From NCBI GenBank assembly GCA_002923315.1, contig BEHM01000032.1, positions 1-33,163 of the forward strand: DNA of 33,163 nucleotides. Direction: 5' to 3'. Below the pieces are notes generated by a model. The model was not told the origin of the DNA, searched no databases, and saw nothing but the letters and a program-made list of their open reading frames with translations. The stretch's first letter is position 1. Each line of letters opens with the position of its first letter. The translations under genes and the position numbers were made by a program. Source of the DNA: a bacterium HR10. GTDB taxonomy: Bacteria > Acidobacteriota > Blastocatellia > HR10. Of this stretch, positions 14,917 to 23,721 are shown piece after piece.

Positions 14917-15663
14917 ATGGATGCGGTGATCTTCGGAGGGATGGCCGCGCTCGCCAATATCGTGGGCGGATTCTGGGTGACGTGGCCGCGTCTGATCGCG
15001 CGCCGCTCGCTGCTCTTGTACCCTCTGGCTTTGGGTGCCGGATTCCTCTTGGCCGCCGTCTTCCTGAAGGTGCTGCCGACTAGCTTGGATCTGGACCTCT
15101 GGCGGGGGCATTCGGCTCCCCCGCTGGTCCTGGTCCTGGCCGGATACTTGCTCATCCAACTGTTCGAGCACACGGTGGCGCCGCATTTTCATTTCGGGGA
15201 GGAGACGCATGTGGAGGCGCTCTCGGGGCGGCACGTCGTCTGGGCCGCCGTCGGCGGCGTGGCGCTTCATGCATTCTTTGACGGCGTCGCCATCGCCGCC
15301 GGATTTCATGTGGAGCATCGGTTGGGCGTGCTCCTCTTCATCGCCATCCTCCTGCACAAATTACCGGAGGGGTTCACCGTCGCTTCGATCGTCCTGGCTT
15401 CGGGGCGCTCGCGCCGCGCCGCGCGATGGGCGAGCGCCGCCGTGGCGGTGGCCACGCTCGTGGGCGTGCTCTTGGTCGGCGTCGCGCGCGAAGTGATCCC
15501 GTATGCCCTGCCCCTCTCGGCCGGCGTGACGCTCTATGTCGCGGCCTCTGACCTGATCCCGGAGATCAATCGGGAGCCACGCAGCGCGTCCTCGCTCGTT
15601 GTCTTCCTCGGCGTCGCGCTCTATTATATGACCGAGAAGATGCTCGAGGCGTTCGGCCTATGA
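14917..15663 (+). CDS. ZIP-family divalent metal transporter
   Basis: A 248-residue polytopic membrane protein with about eight spans. Start 14917 follows GGGGAGGGGG; the frame upstream crosses the promoter. The ZIP core is clear: HAFFDG in span 4 (His118, Asp122) and HKLPEG in span 5 (His147, Glu151), the residues forming the binuclear metal site. A His-rich loop, HFHFGEETH (about 90-98), between spans 3 and 4 is the usual variable metal-sensing loop. The family moves Zn2+, Fe2+ or Mn2+ into the cytoplasm; the exact metal cannot be read here. The stop overlaps the uvrC start (ATGA). Confidence 0.9.
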   Translation: MDAVIFGGMAALANIVGGFWVTWPRLIARRSLLLYPLALGAGFLLAAVFLKVLPTSLDLDLWRGHSAPPLVLVLAGYLLIQLFEHTVAPHFHFGEETHVEALSGRHVVWAAVGGVALHAFFDGVAIAAGFHVEHRLGVLLFIAILLHKLPEGFTVASIVLASGRSRRAARWASAAVAVATLVGVLLVGVAREVIPYALPLSAGVTLYVAASDLIPEINREPRSASSLVVFLGVALYYMTEKMLEAFGL

Positions 15664-17519
15664 CGCTTGTGGAGAAGGTCCGGCGGCTTCCCGAGGCGCC
15701 CGGGTGTTATCTCTATCGCGACAGCAGCGGGGCGATCATCTACATCGGGAAGGCCAAGAACCTGCGCCATCGCGTGCGCCAGTATTTTCATGCCTCGCGC
15801 TGGCGAGATGTGAAGACCTCAGAGCTGGTGGCTCAGATCGCGGACCTCGACTACATCGTCACCGACACGGAGATGGAGGCGCTCATTCTGGAGAGCCATC
15901 TCATCAAGCAGCATCAGCCGCGGTTCAACGCGCTGCTGAAGGACGACAAGCACTATCCGCACCTGAAGCTGACCATCAACGAGCCATTCCCGCGCGTGCT
16001 GAAGGTGCGGAAGATCGAGCGCGATGGGGCGCTCTACTTCGGCCCCTACTTGCCCGCTTCGCTCGCCGATCAACTGCTCGATCTCATTCAGCGGGAGTTT
16101 CGGCTGCGCCCCTGTTCGGACGAGGTCTTCCACACCTACCGGCGGAAGGGGCGGCCATGCCTGCAGTATCAGATCAAGCGCTGTTTGGGGCCGTGCGTGG
16201 AAGGGCTCTTCGGTCGCGAGCAATATTGGGAGGCCGTGCGTGATGTGCGCATGTTCCTGGAGGGGAAGAATCGGGATCTCGCGCAGAGCCTGCGCGAGCG
16301 CATGGAGCGGGCCGCCGAGGAGTTGCGGTTCGAGGCGGCCGCCCGGTATCGCGATCTCCTGCGCGTTGTGGAACGACTTGGTGAGGAGCAGAAGATGGCG
16401 CTCACGACTGAGGTGGATGCGGACATCTTCGGTCTGCACACGGACGGGCGGCGCCTGGCCCTCTGCCTCTTCACCATGCGCGCGGGGAAGATCATCGGCA
16501 AGCGCGATTTCTATTGGGAGGAGTTGCCGCCCGGGGATCTCGGGCGCTTCCTCGCGCAGGTGCTCGTGCAGTATTACGCCGCGGGCGAGTACGTCCCGGG
16601 AGAGATCGTTCTGCCCATTCCCGTCGAAGATCACTCCTTGATCGAAAAATGGCTGAGCCAGAGGAAGGGACGGCGCGTGCGCGTGTATGAGCCGAAGCGA
16701 GGAACGAGGCGGGAGCTGGTCGCGCTCGCTGCGCAGAATGCGAAGCTCGCCTTCGAGGAGCGCTTCCGCGTGCTCCGCCCGGAGACGTCGCGCGTCCTGG
16801 AGGAGATGGCGCGCGCCCTGGACTTGCCGCGGCTGCCGGAGCGGATCGAAGCGTTCGATGTTTCGCATCTGCAGGGGACGGAGATGGTCGCCTCGCTCGT
16901 GGTCTGTGAGAGCGGGACGATGCGCAAGAGCGAGTATCGCCAGTACATCGTGAGGACGGCGCGCGAGGGGGATGACTATGCCGCGCTACGCGAGGTCGTC
17001 CATCGGCGATATGCGCGCCTGCTTCGCGAGGCGCGCCCGCTTCCTGATCTCGTGCTCATTGATGGGGGAAAGGGACAACTGCGCGCCGCGGTGGAAGCGC
17101 TTGAGGCGTTGGGCCTGGGGGAGTTGCCGGTCGCGGCGATCGCCAAGCGGGAAGAGGTCCTCTACGTCAAGGGGTGGACGGATCCGCTCGTCCTCGATCG
17201 CCATTCGCCCGCGCTCCACCTGATCCAGATGATTCGCGATGAGGCGCATCGGTTCGCCGTGACCTTCCATCGGCGACGTCGGCGGCAGCGCGATTTCGCT
17301 TCGGAATTGCTGGCGATCCCTGGGATCGGAGAGAAACGGAAAGAACTTCTGCTGCGGAATTTCGGGAGCGTGTCGCGCATTCGACGGGCGACGATCCAGG
17401 AGCTGCGCCCCTTCGTGGGAGAACAGCTCGCGCGCCGCATCGTCGAGCATTTTGCCGCGTCCGAGCGGTCTGCTGCGGAGGAGACGGGAGTTCTGAGGAT
17501 CGGACCGTCGAGTGGGTGA
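15660..17519 (+). CDS. uvrC: Excinuclease ABC subunit C
   Basis: A full-length, 619-residue UvrC, the dual-incision nuclease of nucleotide excision repair, recruited by UvrB at bulky DNA lesions. Domains in order are: GIY-YIG nuclease at about 10-95 (GCYLYRDSSG, IIYIGKAKNLRHR), which makes the 3' cut; a Cys-containing segment with CLQYQIKRCLGPC; a UVR motif at about 200-235 that binds UvrB; an RNase H-like nuclease at about 380-540 (EAFDVSHLQG and LVLIDGGKGQL carry the acids) for the 5' cut; and tandem HhH at about 550-605 (IPGIGEKRKELLLRNFGS). Nothing is missing. It is translationally coupled to the ZIP transporter by ATGA and converges on the next gene with an 11-base gap. Confidence 0.97.
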   Translation: MTLVEKVRRLPEAPGCYLYRDSSGAIIYIGKAKNLRHRVRQYFHASRWRDVKTSELVAQIADLDYIVTDTEMEALILESHLIKQHQPRFNALLKDDKHYPHLKLTINEPFPRVLKVRKIERDGALYFGPYLPASLADQLLDLIQREFRLRPCSDEVFHTYRRKGRPCLQYQIKRCLGPCVEGLFGREQYWEAVRDVRMFLEGKNRDLAQSLRERMERAAEELRFEAAARYRDLLRVVERLGEEQKMALTTEVDADIFGLHTDGRRLALCLFTMRAGKIIGKRDFYWEELPPGDLGRFLAQVLVQYYAAGEYVPGEIVLPIPVEDHSLIEKWLSQRKGRRVRVYEPKRGTRRELVALAAQNAKLAFEERFRVLRPETSRVLEEMARALDLPRLPERIEAFDVSHLQGTEMVASLVVCESGTMRKSEYRQYIVRTAREGDDYAALREVVHRRYARLLREARPLPDLVLIDGGKGQLRAAVEALEALGLGELPVAAIAKREEVLYVKGWTDPLVLDRHSPALHLIQMIRDEAHRFAVTFHRRRRRQRDFASELLAIPGIGEKRKELLLRNFGSVSRIRRATIQELRPFVGEQLARRIVEHFAASERSAAEETGVLRIGPSSG

Positions 17520-17530
17520 GACTTCTCGTG

Positions 17531-18370
17531 TCAGCTCGACGTCTGCGTCCCCGAGGATGGCCAGAGGGGCTCCGAGGGCCATGATCGCACGCCGAAGATA
17601 TCTCGATACGCGACGGCCATGGCGCAGATGATCCACGGCGCCGTGATGAACACGCCGACGAGGCATCCGAGCAAACCCGCCGTCAGCAGCAGCATGAGGA
17701 CGACGCCCAGGACCCAGAACATCACCCACTGGCGCGAGACGACGATCCTCCAGGCCTCGTTCAACGCCGAGGCGATATCCATCTTGCGGTCCAGGATCAA
17801 GGGGTAGACGAAGGCGAAGAGGGCGAAGGCCAGGGGAGAGAACGCGAGTGAGATGAGCCCCATCACGGGAGCGCGTTCTGTGAGTCCTCCGAGGGAGGAG
17901 TGGATGAAGACCTCGATGAGCCAGGCCAGAAAGGCGAGCCCGAACTGTTCGAACCCCTTGAAGAGATCGCCGAGTTGAATCCTCTCACCCCGCATGGCCT
18001 GAAAGGCCATGAAATAGAGGCCCAGCAAGAAGGGGCCCGTCGCGATGGTGAGCGTCACCAGCGAGAGGAAGAAAGCGACGAGCGTGGCCAGGGTGAACGT
18101 CGGCCACTGCTGCGCGAAGATCGCCCATCCCTCCGAGAGCCATCGCCCCACATCCACGCGAACCTCCGATGACGGAGGCGAGCCAGAGGGGATCGCGGGG
18201 GGAACATAGGCCGGTCCAGTCGGTCGCGGCTCCAGGGGGGAGGTGGGCGGAGCTTCCAGGACTCGCGTGGGGATGTCCTCGGAGGGGGACTCCGACAGGC
18301 GCGCTCCGCACCGACGGCAGAAGCGCGCCTCTGCCGGTGATTCCGCCCCGCACTGTGGACAGATGCTCAT
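17531..18370 (-). CDS. Zinc-ribbon membrane protein
   Basis: A 279-residue protein (281 from a GTG six bases upstream). An N-terminal zinc ribbon, CPQCG then CRRCG, is followed by a Pro/Ser-rich linker (about 30-70). A membrane region begins with a motif like VGRWLSEGWAIFAQQWPTF and contains about five to six hydrophobic spans to about residue 260. This layout is common among uncharacterised bacterial proteins related to DUF975 and glycerophosphodiesterase-type membrane domains. No enzymatic motif is seen. The ribbon would be cytoplasmic. It may regulate or assemble membrane complexes, but no function can be assigned. It shares its zinc-ribbon plus membrane plan with the protein at 20645-21886, though the membrane parts differ. 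Confidence 0.72.
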   Translation of the reverse strand: MSICPQCGAESPAEARFCRRCGARLSESPSEDIPTRVLEAPPTSPLEPRPTGPAYVPPAIPSGSPPSSEVRVDVGRWLSEGWAIFAQQWPTFTLATLVAFFLSLVTLTIATGPFLLGLYFMAFQAMRGERIQLGDLFKGFEQFGLAFLAWLIEVFIHSSLGGLTERAPVMGLISLAFSPLAFALFAFVYPLILDRKMDIASALNEAWRIVVSRQWVMFWVLGVVLMLLLTAGLLGCLVGVFITAPWIICAMAVAYRDIFGVRSWPSEPLWPSSGTQTSS

Positions 18371-18464
18371 CTTCACTCTCGCTCTCGGCGCGCGAGAGGG
18401 CGCGACATCACCTCGACAGCCGCTGAGGGAGAGGCATCGGTTCGTCTCCTCTCGCTCACGGGCG

Positions 18465-18629
18465 TCAGCTCTTCTTCGAGGTCACGGCATAGAAGGCCGC
18501 CGGCTGTTGCTCGACCTTCCGGCTCCCGCACTTGGGGCACTTCACCTTCTTCTTCTCATACTCGGCGATGCTCATCGTCACGGTGAACTTCCGATTGCAT
18601 TGCGTGCAGCGGTACTCGTACACCGGCAT
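18465..18629 (-). CDS. FmdB-type small zinc-ribbon protein
   Basis: A 54-residue protein beginning MPVYEYRCTQC, the hallmark of the FmdB/CxxC_CxxC_SSSS regulatory family. Four Cys (8, 11, 31, 34) form one zinc ribbon, and the tail after KCGSRKVE is short and basic. FmdB was named from a putative regulator of formamidase expression in Methylophilus, but most members have no proven role. A strong GAGGAGGTGA lies just before the ATG. It is probably the first gene of a two-gene unit with the zinc-ribbon membrane protein, 94 bases downstream. Confidence 0.88.
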   Translation of the reverse strand: MPVYEYRCTQCNRKFTVTMSIAEYEKKKVKCPKCGSRKVEQQPAAFYAVTSKKS

Positions 18630-18729
18630 AGCGTCACCTCCTCATGTTCGGTTTGATGTCCCCATCCGGCGTTCTCGTGGCCGCTTCGCCTTCGGCTCCC
18701 ATCTGGAGTGAAGTCAAGCGGCCATTATC

Positions 18730-18757
18730 ATCATAGCACATCCGAGCCTTCAGTAAA
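18730..18757 (-). promoter_or_regulatory. Promoter for the fmdB-like gene
   Basis: On the minus strand, TTTACT (18752-18757) and TATGAT (18730-18735) are 16 bases apart, about 100 bases before the start codon. A second AT-rich box, GATAAT, overlaps downstream. The long leader shows no clear riboswitch-like fold to my eye. Confidence 0.4.
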
Positions 18758-18840
18758 GGAGGCGGCGCCGGCTGGAGCGAGCGACGCCGAAGCGATGAGG
18801 AGGTTCGCCACAGGGGGTTTTGATTCGCAGAGGGTTTCAC

Positions 18841-18846
18841 TATAAT
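18841..18846 (+). promoter_or_regulatory. -10 box for the PanC-like gene
   Basis: A consensus TATAAT lies 22 bases before the ATG at 18869. The best -35 candidate, TTGATT at 18820-18825, is only 15 bases away, so the promoter may need an activator. The leader would be short, with a poor ribosome binding site. Confidence 0.4.
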
Positions 18847-18868
18847 ACGCTTGGCGAGACGCTCAACT

Positions 18869-19735
18869 ATGGAGATCGTCAAAAGCACCGCGCGCATGCA
18901 GGCAGTTGCTCGGAAGTGCCGGGCTGAGGGACGGACGATCGGCCTGATTCCGACAGCTGGGCATTTGCATGAGGGGCATTTGAGCCTCATCCGTCGCGCG
19001 CACGAGTTGGCGGAGGTCATCGTCGTCTCGATCGCCCCCCCATCGCTGGGGGGTGAAGAGAAGCCCGGGGAGGAGCGCAAGGAGGGGGGGGAGAAACGCG
19101 TGCGGTATCTCTCAGATGATGTCGAGGTGCTCTCCCCCTTGGGCGTGCATTACGTCTTCGCTCCGGAGCGGGTGGAGCTGTTCGGCGAGGAGACGCGCAC
19201 GGAGGTGGTCGTCCGGGGGTTGAGCGAACGCTTCTACGGGGCGACCCATCCGGAGCATTACGTCCGGCTGGCGACCTATTTGATGATCCTCTTCAACGTC
19301 ATTCATCCGCACTTCGTCATCTTCGGGTGGAAGGATGCGCAGCAAGTCGCGATCGTACGCCGCATGGTCCGGGATCTCCATGTGGATGTCGAGATCGTCG
19401 TCTGCCCGATCGTGCGCGAGGCCGATGGACTGGCGGTCGCGCCTGAAAACGCTCGGCTCACTGAGCGCGAGCGGCAGATGGCGCGCGTGCTCCCCCAAGC
19501 GCTGGAGAAAGCGCAGGTGCTCGTGGCCGCCGGAGAGCGAAACACGGCGAACATCCTCCGCGCGATGCGCGAGATGATCGAAGCGCATCCCGCGATCCGC
19601 ATCGAGTATCTCGCCATTGTGGACAGCGAGACGCTGGAGCCGATCGCCCTTCTGGAGGAACGCCCCGCCCTGGTGATGCTGGCGGCACTGATCGGGAAGG
19701 TGCGGCTGAGCGATAATGTCCTCTTGAACGTTTGA
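18869..19735 (+). CDS. PanC-like protein (pantoate-beta-alanine ligase family) with degenerate active site
   Basis: A 288-residue protein of pantothenate synthetase length and fold. Conserved parts include PTAGHLHEGHLSLIRRA (the ATP-site HxGH, though Met is Ala), LSERFYGATHPEHY, FGWKDAQQVAIVRRMVRDL and CPIVREADGLAV. Two essential motifs are lost. The FVNPxQF strand that places the pantoate-binding Gln is SIAPPSLGGE followed by a Glu/Gly/Lys-rich stretch. The KMSKS-like SSRN is APEN. Canonical pantothenate synthesis from pantoate, beta-alanine and ATP is therefore doubtful. It may use another substrate, be a pseudoenzyme, or be a strongly diverged PanC. A TTG at 18851 could add six residues, but it lies only 5 bases after the -10 box. 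No other pantothenate or CoA gene is nearby. Confidence 0.82.
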   Translation: MEIVKSTARMQAVARKCRAEGRTIGLIPTAGHLHEGHLSLIRRAHELAEVIVVSIAPPSLGGEEKPGEERKEGGEKRVRYLSDDVEVLSPLGVHYVFAPERVELFGEETRTEVVVRGLSERFYGATHPEHYVRLATYLMILFNVIHPHFVIFGWKDAQQVAIVRRMVRDLHVDVEIVVCPIVREADGLAVAPENARLTERERQMARVLPQALEKAQVLVAAGERNTANILRAMREMIEAHPAIRIEYLAIVDSETLEPIALLEERPALVMLAALIGKVRLSDNVLLNV

Positions 19736-19884
19736 GAGCCGTCTTGCTATCGTCGGCATCGGGCAATAAAGTTATAGAGGCGTTCGGAGGTGACCTCGAA
19801 GCGATCGCGCGTCAGATGTGCACGCGCGTTCGATTTCTCCTCGCCGTCCACCGGGAGGCGAGGGAGGTGGAGGAGGGAGGGCGT

Positions 19885-20112
19885 ATGAGGAGAAAGGCGA
19901 TCATGGACGCCGCTTTGTGGATCGTCACCGCGGTGTGCTTGATCCTCTCGATGGTATACTTCTTCAAATGGAAGGCTGCGCCGAACCCCACCGATGAGGG
20001 GCATGTGAGCCAGTGGGTGTGGATCACGTTGGTCATCATCGCCATGGTGTGCATCCTCATCTGGTTCTTCACCCGAGGTAAGGAGGAGGAGATCAGCATC
20101 ACGCGAGGGTGA
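19885..20112 (+). CDS. 75-residue two-span membrane protein
   Basis: The ATG at 19885 follows GGGAGGG and opens MRRKAIMDAAL. Two hydrophobic spans (about 9-28 and 44-63) are joined by a short polar loop, KWKAAPNPTDEGHVSQ. The tail is charged (RGKEEE). I recognise no family. With short basic N- and charged C-termini, both ends are probably cytoplasmic. It precedes the DUF350 gene by 244 bases and could belong to the same membrane-protein group. The frame open further upstream to 19732 is less likely to be translated, because it has no ribosome binding site and no hydrophobic content. Confidence 0.6.
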   Translation: MRRKAIMDAALWIVTAVCLILSMVYFFKWKAAPNPTDEGHVSQWVWITLVIIAMVCILIWFFTRGKEEEISITRG

Positions 20113-20356
20113 GCCGTCGTTTCTGAAGAGCGTCCTGGGCGATCGCGCGAGAGATCCATAGGGGTCCGCCCTCGAGCCATCGTGGTGGGAGAGGTGCAGG
20201 AGGTTCACGAAAACCACGACGTTTCGAGGGAGGCGCTCTCCAAAGGGTCGGGATTGCAGCGATCATCGGTCATGGACGGGCAGCGAATCGTTCGCCCGGA
20301 GAGCAGGGCTCCCCATGCGCGTGAGTTTCGGGTGTCGTGGGGGAGGAGCGTCCGGT

Positions 20357-20641
20357 ATGGGCAATTCATGGGTGAGTGCGGTGCTGTGGGGAGGCTCCAT
20401 GGGGCTCGCCGTTCAAGCCTCGCGAATCGCGGAGAAGTTGAATATCTGGGATTTGATCTCGACGGCGACATACGGGCTCTTGGGGATCGCCCTCTCGGTC
20501 GTCGGATATTTGATCTTCGACCTGATCACACCCTTCTCCCTGGGGAAGGAACTGGTCGAGGATAAGAATATCGCTGTGGGGATCGTCGTCGCCGGGATCA
20601 TCATCGGGATCTCGATCATCATCGCGGCTGCCGTCTCGTGA
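20357..20641 (+). CDS. DUF350 family membrane protein (single unit)
   Basis: A 94-residue protein. Residues about 36-94 form one DUF350 unit: a span LLGIALSVVGYLIFDLITPF, the conserved short loop LGKELVEDKNIAVG, and a second very Ile-rich span. Full DUF350 proteins usually have two such units, so this is a half-size form. The N-terminal 35 residues include a third weak hydrophobic stretch. The family (YjfL-like) is linked with stress and with potassium or polyamine-related neighbours in some genomes; its activity is not established. GGGAGGAG supports the ATG at 20357. An in-frame ATG at 20315 has no such site. The next gene starts 3 bases after the stop, so the two are one transcript. Confidence 0.82.
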   Translation: MGNSWVSAVLWGGSMGLAVQASRIAEKLNIWDLISTATYGLLGIALSVVGYLIFDLITPFSLGKELVEDKNIAVGIVVAGIIIGISIIIAAAVS

Positions 20642-20644
20642 GTC

Positions 20645-21886
20645 ATGGCGCGATTTTGCCCGGAGTGCGGTATCCCGCTTCCCGATGAGGCATCGTTCTG
20701 CCCGAGTTGCGGAGCTTCCACACTCGATCAATGGTTGGCCTCGCGGGGGAGCATTCCGGTGGTAGAACCTCCGCCGGAGACAGCGGAACCAGTCCCGGAG
20801 CTGCGGGATGAAGAGGAAACGCTGCAGGAGCCTCCGCCAGAAGCGGGGAGGGTGGAGCCTGTGCCCGGTGAGGTGGAGGCCGCGGAAGATCAGACCGCTC
20901 AGGCCGTGAGAGCCGGACCAGCTCCCACGATCGCGCTCATCGAGCTGATCCGCGCTTTGCGCTCCCTCTTCGACCGTCAGCGGATGCTCTGGTATGGATC
21001 GGGCGCGATGCTCGGGTGGATGCTTCTGGCCGTCTTTCACCTGCTCGCTTATGTGGCGGGCGAAGAGTCGCCGAAACTGGCCCTAGGGTGGCGCCTCAGT
21101 GGATGGGGGATTGCTCTTGCGACGCTCGCTGTGACGTCGGCGATCCTGGCGGCGTCGTTGATCGCTGATGTCGGACCACGATGGCAACTCTCCTGGAGAC
21201 CTTCCTCGCGAATCCTGCAGCGAACGCCCGCGATTGTCGGGCCCGTCTTTCTCTTCCTCGGGATCGCTGGAGCGAGCGTCCTGCTGCTGGTGATCCTCGG
21301 AATGCTCGCACGTCATGGCGCGGTCGGGCGCGTCCTGTGGGCGCTCCTCTGGATCCCACAGTTCCTCGCCGCGCTTGTGGTCGTTCTGGCGGGGATCGGG
21401 CTGCTTGCGGCGCTCGTCTATGGACCGGCTTTGGCGGTGACCGATGGGGGGACGTTCTCGCAAACGCTCTATCGGCTCGCTCTCCTCTTCACGCGCGAGG
21501 GCGCGCGTGCCCTGGGTTATCTTCTCCTCGGGTTCGGTGGAAGCAGTGTGCTATGGGTCCTGAGTGAGGGGGGAATCGGAGTGATGATCTCCGGGATCGA
21601 GTGGATCGCCATGTGGGCGAGTCAAGGGCAGGTCGCGCCAATTCTGGTCGTCGGGAGAGAGCTGGTTTCGGCGTGCGTGCCCGGAAGCTCCTGGTTTCTT
21701 ATCGGCGCGTCCGCTCCGATCCCCTCAGTGCTCGATCCCGATGTTCGTCTGGCGGGCTTCCTCTGGGCGATTTCGGTCGTCGTCCTTACCGGAGTGGGGG
21801 TGGTGATCCCGCTCTTTCTCCTGAGCGGCTTTGGGGCGGTCGCGGCGTGGGCGCTGCTTGGACGCTTGGCCCGAGCGCCATCCTGA
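20645..21886 (+). CDS. Zinc-ribbon polytopic membrane protein
   Basis: A 413-residue protein. A double-CxxC zinc ribbon starts it (FCPECGIPLPDEASFCPSCG, Cys at about 5, 8, 19, 22). A Pro/Glu-rich disordered linker (about 35-95) precedes a membrane domain of about seven or eight spans (about 118-408). No catalytic or transporter motif is recognised. The start is only 3 bases after the DUF350 stop, implying coupled translation and perhaps a joint membrane complex. It shares the ribbon-linker-membrane plan with the protein at 17531-18370, suggesting a family expansion in this genome. The function cannot be assigned. Confidence 0.75.
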   Translation: MARFCPECGIPLPDEASFCPSCGASTLDQWLASRGSIPVVEPPPETAEPVPELRDEEETLQEPPPEAGRVEPVPGEVEAAEDQTAQAVRAGPAPTIALIELIRALRSLFDRQRMLWYGSGAMLGWMLLAVFHLLAYVAGEESPKLALGWRLSGWGIALATLAVTSAILAASLIADVGPRWQLSWRPSSRILQRTPAIVGPVFLFLGIAGASVLLLVILGMLARHGAVGRVLWALLWIPQFLAALVVVLAGIGLLAALVYGPALAVTDGGTFSQTLYRLALLFTREGARALGYLLLGFGGSSVLWVLSEGGIGVMISGIEWIAMWASQGQVAPILVVGRELVSACVPGSSWFLIGASAPIPSVLDPDVRLAGFLWAISVVVLTGVGVVIPLFLLSGFGAVAAWALLGRLARAPS

Positions 21887-21977
21887 ATAGAAGCAGCGTG
21901 CGTCGCCACCGCATCACTGGAGGGAGGATGGCCGGACAGATGCGCTTCCGATCGAGCGGACGCCGAGCCGGCCAGTG

Positions 21978-23072
21978 TCAGGGATTTCGCCGCCTCAGCG
22001 TGGGCTTCTCCGAGGAAGCTGGGGGCTTTTCTGAAGACTCCGCCCCAGTCTTCTCCTCCCCCGAGGATTCTGCTGGCGGTTGATCCTGTCCCTGTGGGCG
22101 GCGCTTCAGCGTGGGTCGGCCGCGTTCCTCTGGAGCGCTCGTGGGGGCTCGCTTCTCATCCAATCGCCGGTGCAGACCCTGCAGTCGAATGAGTCGCTCC
22201 TTGATCTTGTTGAACTCGGACGTGGTGATGATGTACTCCTCCCGCTCAGGGAAGCGCGCGATCAGGTCCTTCACGACTTCGATCCGATCGGGCGTGGGCG
22301 GATGCGACATGAAGAGTTTGGAGATGCCCCCGGGGCGCGTCTTCTGCATCGCGTTGATCTTCTCGAAGAAGGTCAACAGTCCGTTCGGATCATACCCGGC
22401 TGCCCAGAGATACTGCGCGCCCAGGATGTCGGCTTCCTTCTCCGCCCCACGGCTGAACTTGAAGAAAGCCGCGTAGATGCCCAGATCCGATCCCATCAGG
22501 ATGAGTTGACCGAGGCCATAGTACCCCCCGCCAGTGAAGATGATCAGGGGAATCTGGAGGAAACTCAGCAGTTGCGTCTTCGTGAAGTTCTCCAGGGCGT
22601 GCCGCGCCGCGACGTGCGCGATCTCATGCGCCATCACGCCGGCCAGCTCCGATTCATTCTCGGCGGCCGCGATCAACCCCGTGTTCACGTAGAAGAACCC
22701 ACCGGGCAGCGCGAACGCATTCACCTCATCCGAGACGATGACTTTGATCGTGAAGGGGACTTTCGCATCCGAATGCAGGACGAGATTTTGGCCGACGCGA
22801 TTGATGTACTCGCTGATGATCGGGTCATCCAGAATCTGCATGTAGCGGTCAACTTCGGCGGCCAGTTGTCGTCCCAACTGCACCTCGCGCTCGAGGCTGT
22901 AGAAGTTCCATTGTCGCTTATTGATGTCGCGCTTGCCGATGAGGCGCGGGTCTTCCTTCTGGCTGAGCGGTTTGGTCGCCTTCTGGGAAGATTGGCTCCA
23001 CGCCGAGGGGCCGACCAGAAGCCCCAGGGCGAGCGCCACGAGGCCGGCTTTTTTCAACCACCTGATGTTCAT
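21978..23072 (-). CDS. M48-family periplasmic metalloprotease (BepA/YfgC-like)
   Basis: A 364-residue exported protease. The ATG at 23072 (MNIRWLKK) follows AAAAAGGAG and begins a signal peptide with a hydrophobic core (about 9-26). The zinc site HExxH is HEIAH (His149, Glu150, His153), and the third ligand is in EKEAD (Glu211). The strand VNAFALPGGFFYVNTGL is typical of M48C. In E. coli, BepA degrades or assists outer-membrane proteins such as LptD during assembly. Here the TPR half of BepA is missing. Instead there is a Pro/Glu/Arg-rich low-complexity tail (about 300-364). A role in outer-membrane quality control is likely. The gene is divergent from rnpB. Confidence 0.9.
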   Translation of the reverse strand: MNIRWLKKAGLVALALGLLVGPSAWSQSSQKATKPLSQKEDPRLIGKRDINKRQWNFYSLEREVQLGRQLAAEVDRYMQILDDPIISEYINRVGQNLVLHSDAKVPFTIKVIVSDEVNAFALPGGFFYVNTGLIAAAENESELAGVMAHEIAHVAARHALENFTKTQLLSFLQIPLIIFTGGGYYGLGQLILMGSDLGIYAAFFKFSRGAEKEADILGAQYLWAAGYDPNGLLTFFEKINAMQKTRPGGISKLFMSHPPTPDRIEVVKDLIARFPEREEYIITTSEFNKIKERLIRLQGLHRRLDEKRAPTSAPEERGRPTLKRRPQGQDQPPAESSGEEKTGAESSEKPPASSEKPTLRRRNP

Positions 23073-23107
23073 ACTCGCGCTCCTTTTTCGGATCACGCTG
23101 CAAAAGC

Positions 23108-23113
23108 ATTATA
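23108..23113 (-). promoter_or_regulatory. -10 box for the M48 protease gene
   Basis: A consensus TATAAT on the minus strand, 35 bases before the ATG at 23072. No convincing -35 box is seen at the proper distance. Confidence 0.4.
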
Positions 23114-23212
23114 CACCCAGTGAGCGGGCGCGCGGTATCTCCGGAATGATTAATTTTTCTTCATCTGCGCGAGGCGGCTCGGGACCGGTTTCGGCCTCGT
23201 GGGCGGAGGGGA

Positions 23213-23218
23213 TATAAT
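23213..23218 (+). promoter_or_regulatory. -10 box of rnpB
   Basis: A consensus TATAAT immediately before rnpB. The expected start, near 23224-23226, agrees with the base of the P1 stem. The -35 region is poor. Confidence 0.55.
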
Positions 23219-23221
23219 GTT

Positions 23222-23674
<453 letters not shown>

Positions 23675-23721
23675 CCGCCGTCCAGCTGAGGTTCGCCCCA
23701 GGCTCCGGTGGCCTTCGATCG

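Noticed and set aside
20113..20356. Possible leader or small gene before the DUF350 gene
   Set aside because: A short complementary pair (CGTGGT/ACCACG, about 20179-20220) is the only structure. No ORF with a ribosome binding site or family match is present.
21915..21977. Nested complementary segments (CACTGG/CCAGTG, TGGCCGG/CCGGCCA) between the zinc-ribbon and M48 stops
   Set aside because: The pairings compete with each other, the loops are long and no T run follows, so a terminator cannot be claimed.
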